A stretch of DNA of 34,898 nt from Clostridia bacterium. Lineage in GTDB: Bacteria; Bacillota; Clostridia; Oscillospirales; Acutalibacteraceae. The notes under the pieces are model-generated. The model worked only from the letters and a program-made list of their open reading frames with translations. It had not been told where the DNA came from and did no database searches. The stretch covers positions 1-34,898 of the forward strand of contig JAFQSY010000006.1 in the NCBI GenBank assembly GCA_017409265.1, given 5' to 3'. Below, one piece after another: positions 14,590-21,964 of this stretch. The first letter of the stretch is position 1. Each line of letters begins with the position of its first letter. A program made the translations under genes and the position numbers.

Positions 14590-15384
14590 TTAAAGACCAA
14601 GCAGTTTTCGTGCGTTTTCGCCGAGGACTGCTTTTTCTTCATTTTCATTTAATCCGAAGCATTTTATCAGTTCAATATCCTGCCACGGTGCATTCCACGG
14701 TGCATCGCTTGCAAAAAGAATTTTATCGGCTCCGTGGATATCAATAACTTCCTTTGCATATCGGGGAGTAATCATACCGTAGCAATATGCGGTGTCAAGA
14801 TAAATGTTCTTTCCTGCAAGGTGTTTACGGGTTTCGGGCAGAGTCCATATTCCGCCAAAATGAGCTGCGACAACGGGTGCGCCGCCGAAAACAGGCAGAA
14901 CACTTGCGAGCGCCTGTGCCGTGCAATGAACAGGCTCGGGGTAGCCGATGTCATAGCCGCAATGGAAAAGAGTTATGAGTCCGAGAGATGCGATTTTTTC
15001 ATAGATGGGGAGCATTCTTTTTTCGTCAACAAAAAAATCCTGATAATCGGGGTGGAGCTTAATGCCCTTGATACCGTTTTCCTTGAGCCTTTCGAGCTCT
15101 TCAAGAGTGTCGGGACTGTCGGGGTGAATGCTGCCGAACGGAATAAGACCGTCAACCTCTTTCAACGAAATCGCAAAGTTGTTAACCTTGATCTGCTGGT
15201 GCGGATTTGTTGCAATGTTGAGAACAACGGAATAATCAACTCCGTCGTGCTTCTGAAGCCCAACGAGGTCTTTAACCGTTCCGTCATGAAAAGGTTTTGT
15301 TATTCCCGAGCGGAGTTTGAGGACTTCCATAGCATTTTTCGCTATTTTGTCGGGAAAGCAATGGGTATGAAAATCTATAATCAT
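14590..15384 (-). CDS. Amidohydrolase-family metal-dependent hydrolase (PF04909 type)
   Basis: A 264-residue TIM-barrel hydrolase. The N-terminal metal motif HTH (H6, H8), K109 and H111 in GIKLHPDYQ, H141, H175 and the late D227 in FASDAPW match the amidohydrolase-2 / TatD-like pattern of metal ligands and acid-base residues. Substrates of this group include small carboxylic acids decarboxylated or hydrolysed in the cytosol; the true substrate cannot be told. AAGGCGG lies 8 bases before the ATG. The gene has its own promoter and no operon partner. Confidence 0.8.
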   Translation of the reverse strand: MIIDFHTHCFPDKIAKNAMEVLKLRSGITKPFHDGTVKDLVGLQKHDGVDYSVVLNIATNPHQQIKVNNFAISLKEVDGLIPFGSIHPDSPDTLEELERLKENGIKGIKLHPDYQDFFVDEKRMLPIYEKIASLGLITLFHCGYDIGYPEPVHCTAQALASVLPVFGGAPVVAAHFGGIWTLPETRKHLAGKNIYLDTAYCYGMITPRYAKEVIDIHGADKILFASDAPWNAPWQDIELIKCFGLNENEEKAVLGENARKLLGL

Positions 15385-15415
15385 GTTTGTGCCGCCTTAA
15401 GTTTATTACTGAATT

Positions 15416-15444
15416 ATTTTACACCGAAAAGAGAAACATATCAA
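15416..15444 (-). promoter_or_regulatory. Promoter of the amidohydrolase gene
   Basis: A minus-strand TTGATA (15439-15444), a 17-base spacer and TAAAAT (15416-15421) with a TG just upstream of the -10. Confidence 0.7.
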
Positions 15445-15469
15445 TATCAAATTGGGAATTAGTGAAAAG

Positions 15470-15513
15470 CACTTTCGCAGAAGTGGGGATTTATGCACCG
15501 GTTGATAACCGGT
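15470..15513. promoter_or_regulatory. Paired palindromes upstream of the amidohydrolase promoter
   Basis: A small hairpin CACTT/AAGTG (15470-15485) lies beside a perfect 7-bp inverted repeat ACCGGTT-GAT-AACCGGT (15497-15513). They lie 26-69 bases upstream of the -35. This could be an operator or part of a tRNA transcript end. No protein frame explains them. Confidence 0.35.
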
Positions 15514-15540
15514 CAGGCTTATTCCTTTTTGGATAATAGA

Positions 15541-15630
15541 TAAGAGATAATAAAGAATAGATAATGATACAAACAGAATCCGAAAATCAACGGTTACTAT
15601 TATCTCTTATTTATTCAATATTATCTCTTA
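15541..15630. repeat. AT-rich inverted and direct repeats downstream of tRNA-Ala
   Basis: The 12-mer TATTATCTCTTA occurs at 15598-15609 and again at 15619-15630, and in inverted form at 15541-15552. They could form alternative long AT-rich hairpins. The remainder of the 15385-15655 gap holds only these, the palindromes at 15470-15513 and a short GC hairpin (15636-15649) after the tRNA. Confidence 0.55.
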
Positions 15631-15655
15631 TTTCAGCCTCGAAAGAGGCGCCGTT

Positions 15656-15731
15656 TGGTGGACCCAAAGGGATTTGAACCCTCGACCTTTCGGATGCGAA
15701 CCGAACGCTCTCCCAGCTGAGCTATGGGCCC
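15656..15731 (-). tRNA. tRNA-Ala (anticodon CGC)
   Basis: A 76-base tRNA with encoded CCA. The acceptor GGGCCCA/TGGGTCC contains the G3-U70 wobble pair that identifies alanine tRNAs. The loop TTCGCAT gives anticodon CGC (reads GCG). A short GCCTC/GAGGC hairpin (15636-15649) downstream is a weak terminator candidate. Confidence 0.95.
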
Positions 15732-15743
15732 GAATTTAAATTG

Positions 15744-15772
15744 ATTATAAATCTAAAATTAGAAGTTGTCAA
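15744..15772 (-). promoter_or_regulatory. Promoter of tRNA-Ala
   Basis: A minus-strand full-consensus TTGACA (15767-15772) and TATAAT (15744-15749) have 17-base spacing. The -35 begins right at the end of the preceding terminator's T-run. Confidence 0.88.
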
Positions 15773-15773
15773 T

Positions 15774-15816
15774 AAAAAACAGCATTAATCTTACACGAAA
15801 TAAGATTAATGCTGTT
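15774..15816 (-). terminator. Terminator of the flavin oxidoreductase gene
   Basis: A minus-strand 16-bp stem (15801-15816 with 15778-15793, 7-base loop) is followed by TTTTTT, beginning 13 bases after the stop codon. Confidence 0.9.
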
Positions 15817-15829
15817 CTGAATTTTTAAA

Positions 15830-17890
15830 TTACAGTTTCATTGCAACGTCCCATGCGCCCCAGATAACGGTGCGGAGATTTCCGACCTTTGCTGCGTCGC
15901 CGATAACGTGAACGTGCTTGCTTTTCGGGGCAAGGGGAGTGGGAACATAACCGACTGACATGATAACTGAATCAGCGGGAATATCAAACACCTTGCCTTC
16001 TTTATCCTTAACCTTTACGCTGCCGTCGTTGATTTCACACAGAGCAGTTTCAAGGTGTACGGGAACCTTGTTTGTCTTGAAGAAGTCACGGAGATAGCTT
16101 GTGTTTGCAAGCGCAACGCCGGGAGTTGTAACAAGGTCATCCTGCATTTCAACAATTGTGGGTTTTTTGCCGTTGAGATAAAGCTCATAAGCGATTTCAC
16201 AGCCTGTAAGGCCGCCACCGATAACTGTTACGTTTTCGCCGACCTCTGCCTTGCCGAGAAGGAAATCAACAGCTTCAATTGCAGTTTCCGCACCCTTAAC
16301 AGGAATCTTTCTTGCCTTTGAACCGGTAGCAACAATAACCTCGTCAGCGCCGAGAGCATTAACATCTTTGATTTCTGTGTTCATCTTAATTTCGATGGGA
16401 TACTTTGCAACTTCACGGATATACCACGCAATAAGGTCACGGTCTTTTTCTTTGTATGAGGGAGCCGCTGCAGCAATAAATACACCGCCGAGCTTGTCGC
16501 TCTTTTCGTAAAGGGTTACATTGTGACCGCGTTTTGCACAAACGATTGCTGCTTCCATACCGCCGATGCCACCGCCGATAACAGCAATTTTCTTTGCCTT
16601 CTTTGCGGGCTTGATGTTATATTTCTTTGACTGCATTGTTTCGGGATTGAGTGCGCAGCGAGCAAGCCCCATTGTGTCAGTAAGATCCTGGGTGTTTGCG
16701 TGACCCTTTGAGGATGAGAAGTTGAAGCAACCGCTGTGGCAGCAGATGCAGGGCTTGATATCTTCAAGTCTGTCTTCAATAAGCTTTGTAATCCATTCGG
16801 GGTCTGTGAGGAACTGACGTGCAATACCCACGCCGTCAATTTTGCCTTCTTCAACAGCTTTTGCACCAACATCGGGTTCCATACGACCTGCGCAAACAAC
16901 GGGGATATCAACAAACTTCTTGATGTGAGCAACGTCTTCAAGGTTGCAGTTCTGAGGCATATACATGGGGGGATGAGCCCAGTACCATGAGTCGTATGTA
17001 CCGTTATCTGCGTTAAGCATATCATAACCTGCATCCTGAAGATATTTTGCAGCCTTTTCGGATTCGGGCATTGCTCGGCCGACTTCTGTATATTCTTCGC
17101 CGGGCATTGCGCCTTCGCAGAAGCCCTTCATTTTTGATTCAACCGAATAACGGAGCGAAACGGGATAATCTTTGCCGCAGGCTTCCTTGATAGCCTTTAC
17201 AACTTCTGCTGCAAAACGGTATCTGTTTTCAAAGCTTCCGCCGTATTCGTCGGTGCGCTTGTTAAAAAATTCAATTGCAAACTGGTCAAGAAGATAGCCT
17301 TCGTGAACAGCATGAACTTCAACACCGTCAACGCCTGCATCGCGGCAGAGCTTTGCAGTTTTTGCAAATGCTTCGATGATTTCATGAATCTGCTCAACTG
17401 TCATTTCGGGGCAGATGATGTCGTGAGCCCAACGTGAAGGCTGGGGGCTGGGTGAAGCAAGCTCGTGTGAAGTGTCAAGAATAGGCTTTACGAGCGCGCG
17501 GGTAAATTTATTCTTATGAAGAGGTGCAACAAGCTCGGTGATAGCCCATGAACGGCCCATGCCTGCTGTGAGCTGAACGAATAATTTTGCACCTGTCTTA
17601 TGGATTTCGTCCATAAATACTTTGAGATCCTCAAACATTTTGGGATTCTGCCAGAGCCATTTGCCCCAGAAGGTGTCACGAAGAGGTGCGATACCGGGGA
17701 TAATAAGACCTACGTTGTTGTTTGCTCTTTCAAGGAAAAGCTTTGCTGCCTCCTTGTCAAAGTGACAACCGCCGAGCTCAAACCATCCAAAAAGAGATGT
17801 ACCGCCCATGGGACACATAACGATTCTGTTTTTAATTTCAACATTACCGATTTTCCAGGGGGTAAACAGGGCTTCGTACTGTTTGTCCAT
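15830..17890 (-). CDS. Old-yellow-enzyme-type NADH:flavin oxidoreductase with [4Fe-4S], FMN and FAD modules (enoate reductase-like)
   Basis: A 686-residue flavoprotein of the 2,4-dienoyl-CoA / 2-enoate reductase family, which also contains bile-acid BaiCD/BaiH proteins. These reduce activated C=C bonds in anaerobes. Residues 1 to about 370 form the FMN barrel with EVHAVHEGYLLDQF (191-204) and the NKRTDEYGG block. Cys ligands C381, C384, C388 and C412 hold the iron-sulfur cluster. GGGIGG (439-444) opens the FAD fold and GGGLTG (558-563) the NAD(P) fold. ATG 17890 is chosen over an in-frame GTG three codons upstream because AAGGAA then has workable spacing. The gene is monocistronic; the substrate is unknown. 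Confidence 0.9.
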   Translation of the reverse strand: MDKQYEALFTPWKIGNVEIKNRIVMCPMGGTSLFGWFELGGCHFDKEAAKLFLERANNNVGLIIPGIAPLRDTFWGKWLWQNPKMFEDLKVFMDEIHKTGAKLFVQLTAGMGRSWAITELVAPLHKNKFTRALVKPILDTSHELASPSPQPSRWAHDIICPEMTVEQIHEIIEAFAKTAKLCRDAGVDGVEVHAVHEGYLLDQFAIEFFNKRTDEYGGSFENRYRFAAEVVKAIKEACGKDYPVSLRYSVESKMKGFCEGAMPGEEYTEVGRAMPESEKAAKYLQDAGYDMLNADNGTYDSWYWAHPPMYMPQNCNLEDVAHIKKFVDIPVVCAGRMEPDVGAKAVEEGKIDGVGIARQFLTDPEWITKLIEDRLEDIKPCICCHSGCFNFSSSKGHANTQDLTDTMGLARCALNPETMQSKKYNIKPAKKAKKIAVIGGGIGGMEAAIVCAKRGHNVTLYEKSDKLGGVFIAAAAPSYKEKDRDLIAWYIREVAKYPIEIKMNTEIKDVNALGADEVIVATGSKARKIPVKGAETAIEAVDFLLGKAEVGENVTVIGGGLTGCEIAYELYLNGKKPTIVEMQDDLVTTPGVALANTSYLRDFFKTNKVPVHLETALCEINDGSVKVKDKEGKVFDIPADSVIMSVGYVPTPLAPKSKHVHVIGDAAKVGNLRTVIWGAWDVAMKL

Positions 17891-17939
17891 TGAAAACACT
17901 TCCTTATCTTAATTTGTGTTAACATAAATAACCTATTAT

Positions 17940-17968
17940 ATAATAAATTAATTGTCGTTCGATGTCAA
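17940..17968 (-). promoter_or_regulatory. Promoter of the flavin oxidoreductase gene
   Basis: A minus-strand TTGACA (17963-17968), 17 bases and TATTAT (17940-17945). Confidence 0.75.
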
Positions 17969-17979
17969 GTTGTTATTGA

Positions 17980-18016
17980 AAAACCGTGTCCTAATCGGTT
18001 TTAAATGCAAGCATTT
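17980..18016. promoter_or_regulatory. Inverted repeats between divergent oxidoreductase and GH18 genes
   Basis: AAAACCG (17980-17986) and CGGTTTT (17996-18002) flank a 9-base centre, 11 bases upstream of the oxidoreductase -35. The palindrome AAATGC-AA-GCATTT (18003-18016) abuts it. This placement suits a regulator site serving one or both divergent genes. No regulator gene is nearby. Confidence 0.35.
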
Positions 18017-18033
18017 TTATAAAACATATTTAT

Positions 18034-18062
18034 TTTACAATAAGTTTATGCTAAAATATAAA
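18034..18062 (+). promoter_or_regulatory. Possible promoter of the GH18-like gene
   Basis: TTTACA (18034-18039), a 17-base spacer and TATAAA (18057-18062). The predicted transcription start would fall inside the AGGAGG ribosome site (18064-18069), so the real start may be upstream. Confidence 0.35.
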
Positions 18063-18076
18063 CAGGAGGTAAGAAT

Positions 18077-19105
18077 ATGAATATTTTTATTGAAAGAATT
18101 ATTGCGTTTTTTACAGCATTGGCAACCATTATAACGAGTTTTCTGGGACTTGGCGGAAGCGGTGTCGGCAAAAAGGTTGATGATTTCAAGGTCACGACCT
18201 ATATAAGAGGTGACTATGTTCAAACTGAAGATAGCTTGCATGCCGAAGATTTTGACATTGTTACCGATGTTATTCTTTTTGAATGTGCTTCATTCAACAA
18301 TAAGGGCGAGGTTACATACGATAAAGAAAAGCTCGAAACCGCACTCGGAAATATCCGAAAGGCAATCGGAGAAAGAGATGTAAATATTACTCTCAACCTT
18401 CTCGGTCCGTGGGGCAACACGGATTCCGATATATGGGAAGAGCAGATGGAAGCTCAGAGCGAGGAGCATAACAAAGCATTTACAAGCGGCGTTTTGGAGG
18501 ATAATATCATCGCTGTTCTTGATAAATATGATTTCGACGGCGTGCATTTTGACTATGAATACCCGATATCCCTCAAAGCATGGCATTATTACAACAAATT
18601 TCTTGTTTCACTTGATAAAAAGCTTGGCGATTATACTCTCGGTGTTGCAGGGAATGACTGGAACATCAAGTTTTCAACCGCAGCTATAGCTGCAATAGAT
18701 ACCTTTGAGCTTATGACTTATGACTTCGTTGACAGCGAAGGCAGACACGCAACATATGAAGGCACCGTAGAGCTTGTTCAGAGGGTAGGACTTTACGGTG
18801 TGCCTCTCGAAAAGGTTAATGTAGGACTTCCTTTCTACTCACGGCCGACAGATATGACTGCATATTGGTACGGCTACAACGGCTGCTGTGATGCTCTTGA
18901 CGAAAGCGGCTGGTATCACTGCGAAAATACAGGCAAGGATTTTTGGTTCAATACTCCCGACGTTATTGAGAAGAAAACAGAATATGCCATCAGTAACGGA
19001 TACGGCGGAGTGATGATCTGGCACTATAACTGCGACTTGCCTTCTTCTCATGAGGATTCACTTCTCAAAGCCGTAGGCACGGCAATTTCAAAAAATGATA
19101 AATAA
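18077..19105 (+). CDS. Exported GH18-like glycoside hydrolase
   Basis: A 342-residue protein with an N-terminal hydrophobic export or anchor segment (about 1-26) and a TIM-barrel region of glycosyl hydrolase family 18 (chitinase/ENGase/spore-cortex type). The catalytic strand reads DGVHFDYE (154-161). The terminal D159-x-E161 pair with catalytic Glu is kept, but His replaces the Asp normally two residues before it. MTYD (213-216), GLPFYSR (250-256) and the late Trp W315 (GVMIWHYNCD) fit substrate-assisted GH18 enzymes. It probably acts on N-acetylglucosamine-containing polymers outside the cell: wall, host glycans or chitin. AGGAGG lies 7 bases before ATG. It is convergent with jag. Confidence 0.82.
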   Translation: MNIFIERIIAFFTALATIITSFLGLGGSGVGKKVDDFKVTTYIRGDYVQTEDSLHAEDFDIVTDVILFECASFNNKGEVTYDKEKLETALGNIRKAIGERDVNITLNLLGPWGNTDSDIWEEQMEAQSEEHNKAFTSGVLEDNIIAVLDKYDFDGVHFDYEYPISLKAWHYYNKFLVSLDKKLGDYTLGVAGNDWNIKFSTAAIAAIDTFELMTYDFVDSEGRHATYEGTVELVQRVGLYGVPLEKVNVGLPFYSRPTDMTAYWYGYNGCCDALDESGWYHCENTGKDFWFNTPDVIEKKTEYAISNGYGGVMIWHYNCDLPSSHEDSLLKAVGTAISKNDK

Positions 19106-19110
19106 TCATA

Positions 19111-19141
19111 AAAAAGCACACTTCATTGCGAAGTGTGCTTT
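19111..19141. terminator. Bidirectional terminator between GH18 gene and jag
   Basis: A 12-bp stem (19113-19124 with 19130-19141) with a 5-base loop has A/T flanks on both sides. It serves the plus-strand GH18 gene and the minus-strand jag operon. Confidence 0.82.
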
Positions 19142-19145
19142 AATC

Positions 19146-19979
19146 TTATTTGTTGATTTCAATTTTGCCGTAGAGCGATGCGCCTGCTGAATCCGAGCGG
19201 GGAGCTCTTGAGGGAACTGAGGGAGCATCATTATAGCTTCTGCCGCCTCTGTTACCGCCGCGGTAACCGCCTCTGTTGCCGCCCTTGTTGTAGCCGCCGC
19301 GGCCTCTGTTGTTATATCCGCCGCCGTTCAAGGGCTTAACGCCTTCCTCGAGGGTGATAACAACCTTTCTGTCGCCGTCGCTGCCGACTGAATGGGAGGT
19401 TACGCCTTCGATTTCCTGCACGGTTGTGTGGATAATGCGGCGCTCATAGGGATTCATGGGTTCAAGAACAACATTTCTTCCGTACTTTCTGACCTTTGAT
19501 GCGTTCTTGCGCGCAAGAGCGCGGAGAGTGTTTTCTCTCTTTTCTCTGTAATTGCCGACGTTGATTGAAACTCTCTTGTATTCTTCAGAGCCTCTGTTGA
19601 TAACAAGGCGGGTAAGATACTGAATGGCATCAAGTGTTTCGCCTCTTCTGCCGATAACTGAGCCGTAATCTTCGCCGCAGTTGATTGCGATGCGGACATC
19701 CTCATCGTCTGCTTCAACGGAGATTTCCGCATTTTCAACGCCGAGGTTTTTGAGAATGTTGAGAACGTATTCCTTTGCTTTTGCGAAGGGGTCGTCTTCA
19801 AATTCGTAATATGCTCTCATTTTTGCGGGTGAGCCGCCGAAAATGCCGAGCACCTTTGATTTGGGTCTTTCGATAACGTCATATTTAACATCTGCATCCT
19901 CAGGGGCTCCGAGAGCCTTGAGGGCAGCATCTTTTGCTTCTTCAAGAGTTGCGCCAGTGCCGAATGCTTCTTTAATCAA
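19146..19979 (-). CDS. jag: RNA-binding protein Jag/KhpB with RGG-like tail
   Basis: A 277-residue cytosolic RNA-binding protein, usually adjacent to yidC in Firmicutes; KhpB works with KhpA on RNA and cell-size control. Domains: Jag_N (1-51), a KH domain with GSVIGRRGETL (106-116), and an R3H domain around NPYERRIIHTTVQ (176-188). Beyond about residue 217 comes a low-complexity tail rich in Gly, Arg, Asn and Tyr (217-247), not part of a standard Jag. The start is a TTG at 19979: no in-frame ATG exists before a stop three codons upstream, and AGGTGGTGA precedes it. Last gene of the rpmH-rnpA-yidD-yidC-jag run. Confidence 0.92.
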   Translation of the reverse strand: MIKEAFGTGATLEEAKDAALKALGAPEDADVKYDVIERPKSKVLGIFGGSPAKMRAYYEFEDDPFAKAKEYVLNILKNLGVENAEISVEADDEDVRIAINCGEDYGSVIGRRGETLDAIQYLTRLVINRGSEEYKRVSINVGNYREKRENTLRALARKNASKVRKYGRNVVLEPMNPYERRIIHTTVQEIEGVTSHSVGSDGDRKVVITLEEGVKPLNGGGYNNRGRGGYNKGGNRGGYRGGNRGGRSYNDAPSVPSRAPRSDSAGASLYGKIEINK

Positions 19980-19998
19980 AATGTGTCACCACCTGTAA

Positions 19999-20961
19999 TT
20001 AGTTGTGGTTTTCCTTGTTCTTTGCAATCAGCTTCATATTGTTTTCTTTTGAACGGCGTTCAACCGTTTCGTCAACCATGAGCTTTGCAATCATCTTTTT
20101 TGGGTTGTAGATGTGACCGATGATAACTGTTGAAAGGAAACCGAAAATGCTGGATGCAATCCAGTAAATACCGATACCTGCGGGGTAATTAACAACAAAA
20201 TAGAGCGAGAAGAGAGGCATACCGAAGGTCATGCAGCCCATCATGGGATTATTGGCCATGGCGGGATTGCTCTTCTTCTGTTTAATCTGGGAATAAAGAC
20301 CTGTTGCCATTGAAGAAAGGAAGGAGAGAACAGGGATAACCCAGATAACATGAATTTCCTTGTGATTCATGGGAACATCGCCGAGCGAGAAAAGACCGAA
20401 GAAATCAAAATTAACGCTCTTAATTGCTTCATATGTTGCTTCGCTGACTCCGGCAATATTCTGGAGCGCAGGATCGTTGATGTTCTGAATAATGAGAAGT
20501 TCGCTTAAATGAGTGCTGTTAGCGAACTTTGAGTTGCCGAGAGTTTTGACTGCGTCTGAAAGCAGTTTAATCTCAGCGTCTGAAATTCCTGTGAGGAAAT
20601 GGCTCAGAGGATAGTAGATTGCACCGATAAGACCGAAAAGAAGAACAAACTGGAAAAGCATGGGGGCACAGCCTGCATTCATGGGGTTGTAGCCTTCTCT
20701 CTGGTAAAGGGCAGTTGTTTCCTCCTGGATTTTCTGCTGGTTGCCTGCGTATTTGGTCTGAATTTTGCGGATTTTCGCCTGCATACGCTGTGTCTTTGCC
20801 ATGCCCTTCTGCTGACTGATAGATGATGGAATCATGAGAAGTCTTGCAAATAAAGTCAGCAATACAATTGAAATGGCATAGTTGCCGAAACCGATGGTGT
20901 CATAGATAAGTCTGAGCAGAAAGCCAAACGGAACACCGAGTATTTCATAAAGAACGGTCAT
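19999..20961 (-). CDS. yidC: Membrane protein insertase YidC/OxaA
   Basis: A 320-residue integral membrane insertase that helps fold and insert membrane proteins with or without SecYEG. It has the Gram-positive form: no large periplasmic domain, a cytoplasmic helical hairpin rich in Lys/Gln after the second helix (about 48-90), the [12 protein letters not shown] segment, and late helices around [19 protein letters not shown]. The hydrophilic loop between about residues 125 and 195 is longer than usual. No lipobox is seen, unlike SpoIIIJ. The start overlaps the yidD end by 4 bases (ATGA). Confidence 0.95.
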   Translation of the reverse strand: MTVLYEILGVPFGFLLRLIYDTIGFGNYAISIVLLTLFARLLMIPSSISQQKGMAKTQRMQAKIRKIQTKYAGNQQKIQEETTALYQREGYNPMNAGCAPMLFQFVLLFGLIGAIYYPLSHFLTGISDAEIKLLSDAVKTLGNSKFANSTHLSELLIIQNINDPALQNIAGVSEATYEAIKSVNFDFFGLFSLGDVPMNHKEIHVIWVIPVLSFLSSMATGLYSQIKQKKSNPAMANNPMMGCMTFGMPLFSLYFVVNYPAGIGIYWIASSIFGFLSTVIIGHIYNPKKMIAKLMVDETVERRSKENNMKLIAKNKENHN

Positions 20962-21200
20962 TTTTCGTCCTCCGAGTGTGAATGTTTCTTTGGCGGAACG
21001 GGATCATATCCGCCGGGAAAAAGAATATTGCACCGCATTATTCTCAGAATTGCGAGAACGGTGCCTTTGATTGCGCCGTGAACCTGAATTGCTTCAACGG
21101 CATAATGAGAGCAGGTCGGATAATACCTGCAAACGGGCGGAAACAGAGGTGAAATCCGTTTTTGGTAAAAACGAATCAGCGCAAGCAGAATTTTTTTCAT
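20958..21200 (-). CDS. yidD: Membrane protein insertion efficiency factor YidD
   Basis: An 80-residue small protein with the YidD hallmarks [11 protein letters not shown] (24-34) and FPGGYDPVP (61-69) behind an amphipathic N-terminus. It aids YidC-dependent insertion. The frame is open upstream to 21383, but the family starts at [18 protein letters not shown]. This ATG shares one base with the rnpA stop (TGATG), with GGAGGCGG upstream. Confidence 0.95.
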   Translation of the reverse strand: MKKILLALIRFYQKRISPLFPPVCRYYPTCSHYAVEAIQVHGAIKGTVLAILRIMRCNILFPGGYDPVPPKKHSHSEDEK

Positions 21201-21556
21201 CAAAAATCCGCCTCCGCTCTGTTTCTTATAACTCCGAGCTCGGTTAAATGCTCGAGCATAATCGGAGTGAGGTCTGTGCTTTTTGCGTTTTTTGTTTTGA
21301 ATCTCGCAACAAAAACGATATCCCAATTGCCGCTGCATTGTGAAGAAATTGAGGAGAATGCCGCCCTGATGATGCGGCGGCATCTGTTTCTCTCAACTGC
21401 ACTGCCGAGTTTTTTCGCGGCAGTAATGCCAGTACGGCAGCCCATGCCTCTGTTTTTTACAGCATAGGTTACGAGTTTAGGGGAGGCTTTGACCTTGCCT
21501 CTGCCGTAAGCGCGGTGGAATTCCGAATTTTGTTTGAGGGTTACTGCGCGGGACAT
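21200..21556 (-). CDS. rnpA: Ribonuclease P protein component
   Basis: A 118-residue basic protein subunit of RNase P, which trims tRNA 5' ends with the RnpB RNA. The family signature [10 protein letters not shown] (about 55-64) and the N-terminal FHRAYGRGK region are clear. It follows rpmH by 21 bases and is coupled to yidD by a 1-base overlap, the standard bacterial order. Confidence 0.96.
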   Translation of the reverse strand: MSRAVTLKQNSEFHRAYGRGKVKASPKLVTYAVKNRGMGCRTGITAAKKLGSAVERNRCRRIIRAAFSSISSQCSGNWDIVFVARFKTKNAKSTDLTPIMLEHLTELGVIRNRAEADF

Positions 21557-21577
21557 GTTTGCATCAACCCTCTCGGA

Positions 21578-21712
21578 TTAATAAGTGAGCTGCTTTCTGC
21601 CCTTTGCTCTGCGGCGGGCAAGAACCTTGCGGCCGTTTCTGTCAGCCATTCTCTTGCGGAAGCCGTGTTCCATCTTGCGATGACGCTTCTTGGGCTGGTA
21701 AGTTCTTTTCAT
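21578..21712 (-). CDS. rpmH: 50S ribosomal protein L34
   Basis: A 44-residue, very basic protein starting [13 protein letters not shown] and ending [12 protein letters not shown], an exact fit to L34. GGAGG lies 8 bases before the ATG. It is too short for many gene finders. First gene of the rpmH-jag transcript, divergent from dnaA. Confidence 0.98.
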   Translation of the reverse strand: MKRTYQPKKRHRKMEHGFRKRMADRNGRKVLARRRAKGRKQLTY

Positions 21713-21802
21713 TCTGCTAACCTCCGTTTCACTTTATATCTTCAGATTGTATAACAATCCGAGCATGACAAATAAAGGGTAAAATACCCCTCGGAATACA
21801 CA

Positions 21803-21832
21803 TTATATAACAGCTTGACCGCCGATGTCAAC
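21803..21832 (-). promoter_or_regulatory. Promoter of the rpmH operon
   Basis: A minus-strand TTGACA (21827-21832), 18-base spacer and TATAAT (21803-21808). Confidence 0.85.
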
Positions 21833-21869
21833 ATTTTTTTCAATTTAATTGATTTTCTTTTCTTTTTTC

Positions 21870-21898
21870 TTGAAATATTCAAATGCTTGTGTTATACT
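21870..21898 (+). promoter_or_regulatory. Promoter of dnaA
   Basis: TTGAAA (21870-21875), 17 bases and TATACT (21893-21898). A leader of about 60 bases follows before the ATG, with GAGGAGGAAA as ribosome site. Confidence 0.75.
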
Positions 21899-21964
21899 CT
21901 ATTATGTATCGTTATCGTTAAAATGAGAAAGAATGCGTAAAAATTTAAAAGAGGAGGAAACGTA

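Larger units (their letters stand above)
21713..21964. other. Probable replication-origin (oriC) spacer between rpmH and dnaA
   Basis: This 252-base divergent gap marks the switch from mostly minus-strand to all plus-strand genes. It holds both promoters, a very AT-rich pyrimidine-biased tract (about 21833-21880), a short GGGTA/TACCC hairpin (21779-21791) and a doubled ATCGTT (21908-21919). No clear cluster of standard TTATCCACA DnaA boxes is visible, so the origin function is inferred from context. Confidence 0.45.

Noticed and set aside
21201-21383. Longer YidD starting at 21383
   Set aside because: The extension is rnpA sequence in another frame; the conserved YidD N-terminus starts at 21200.
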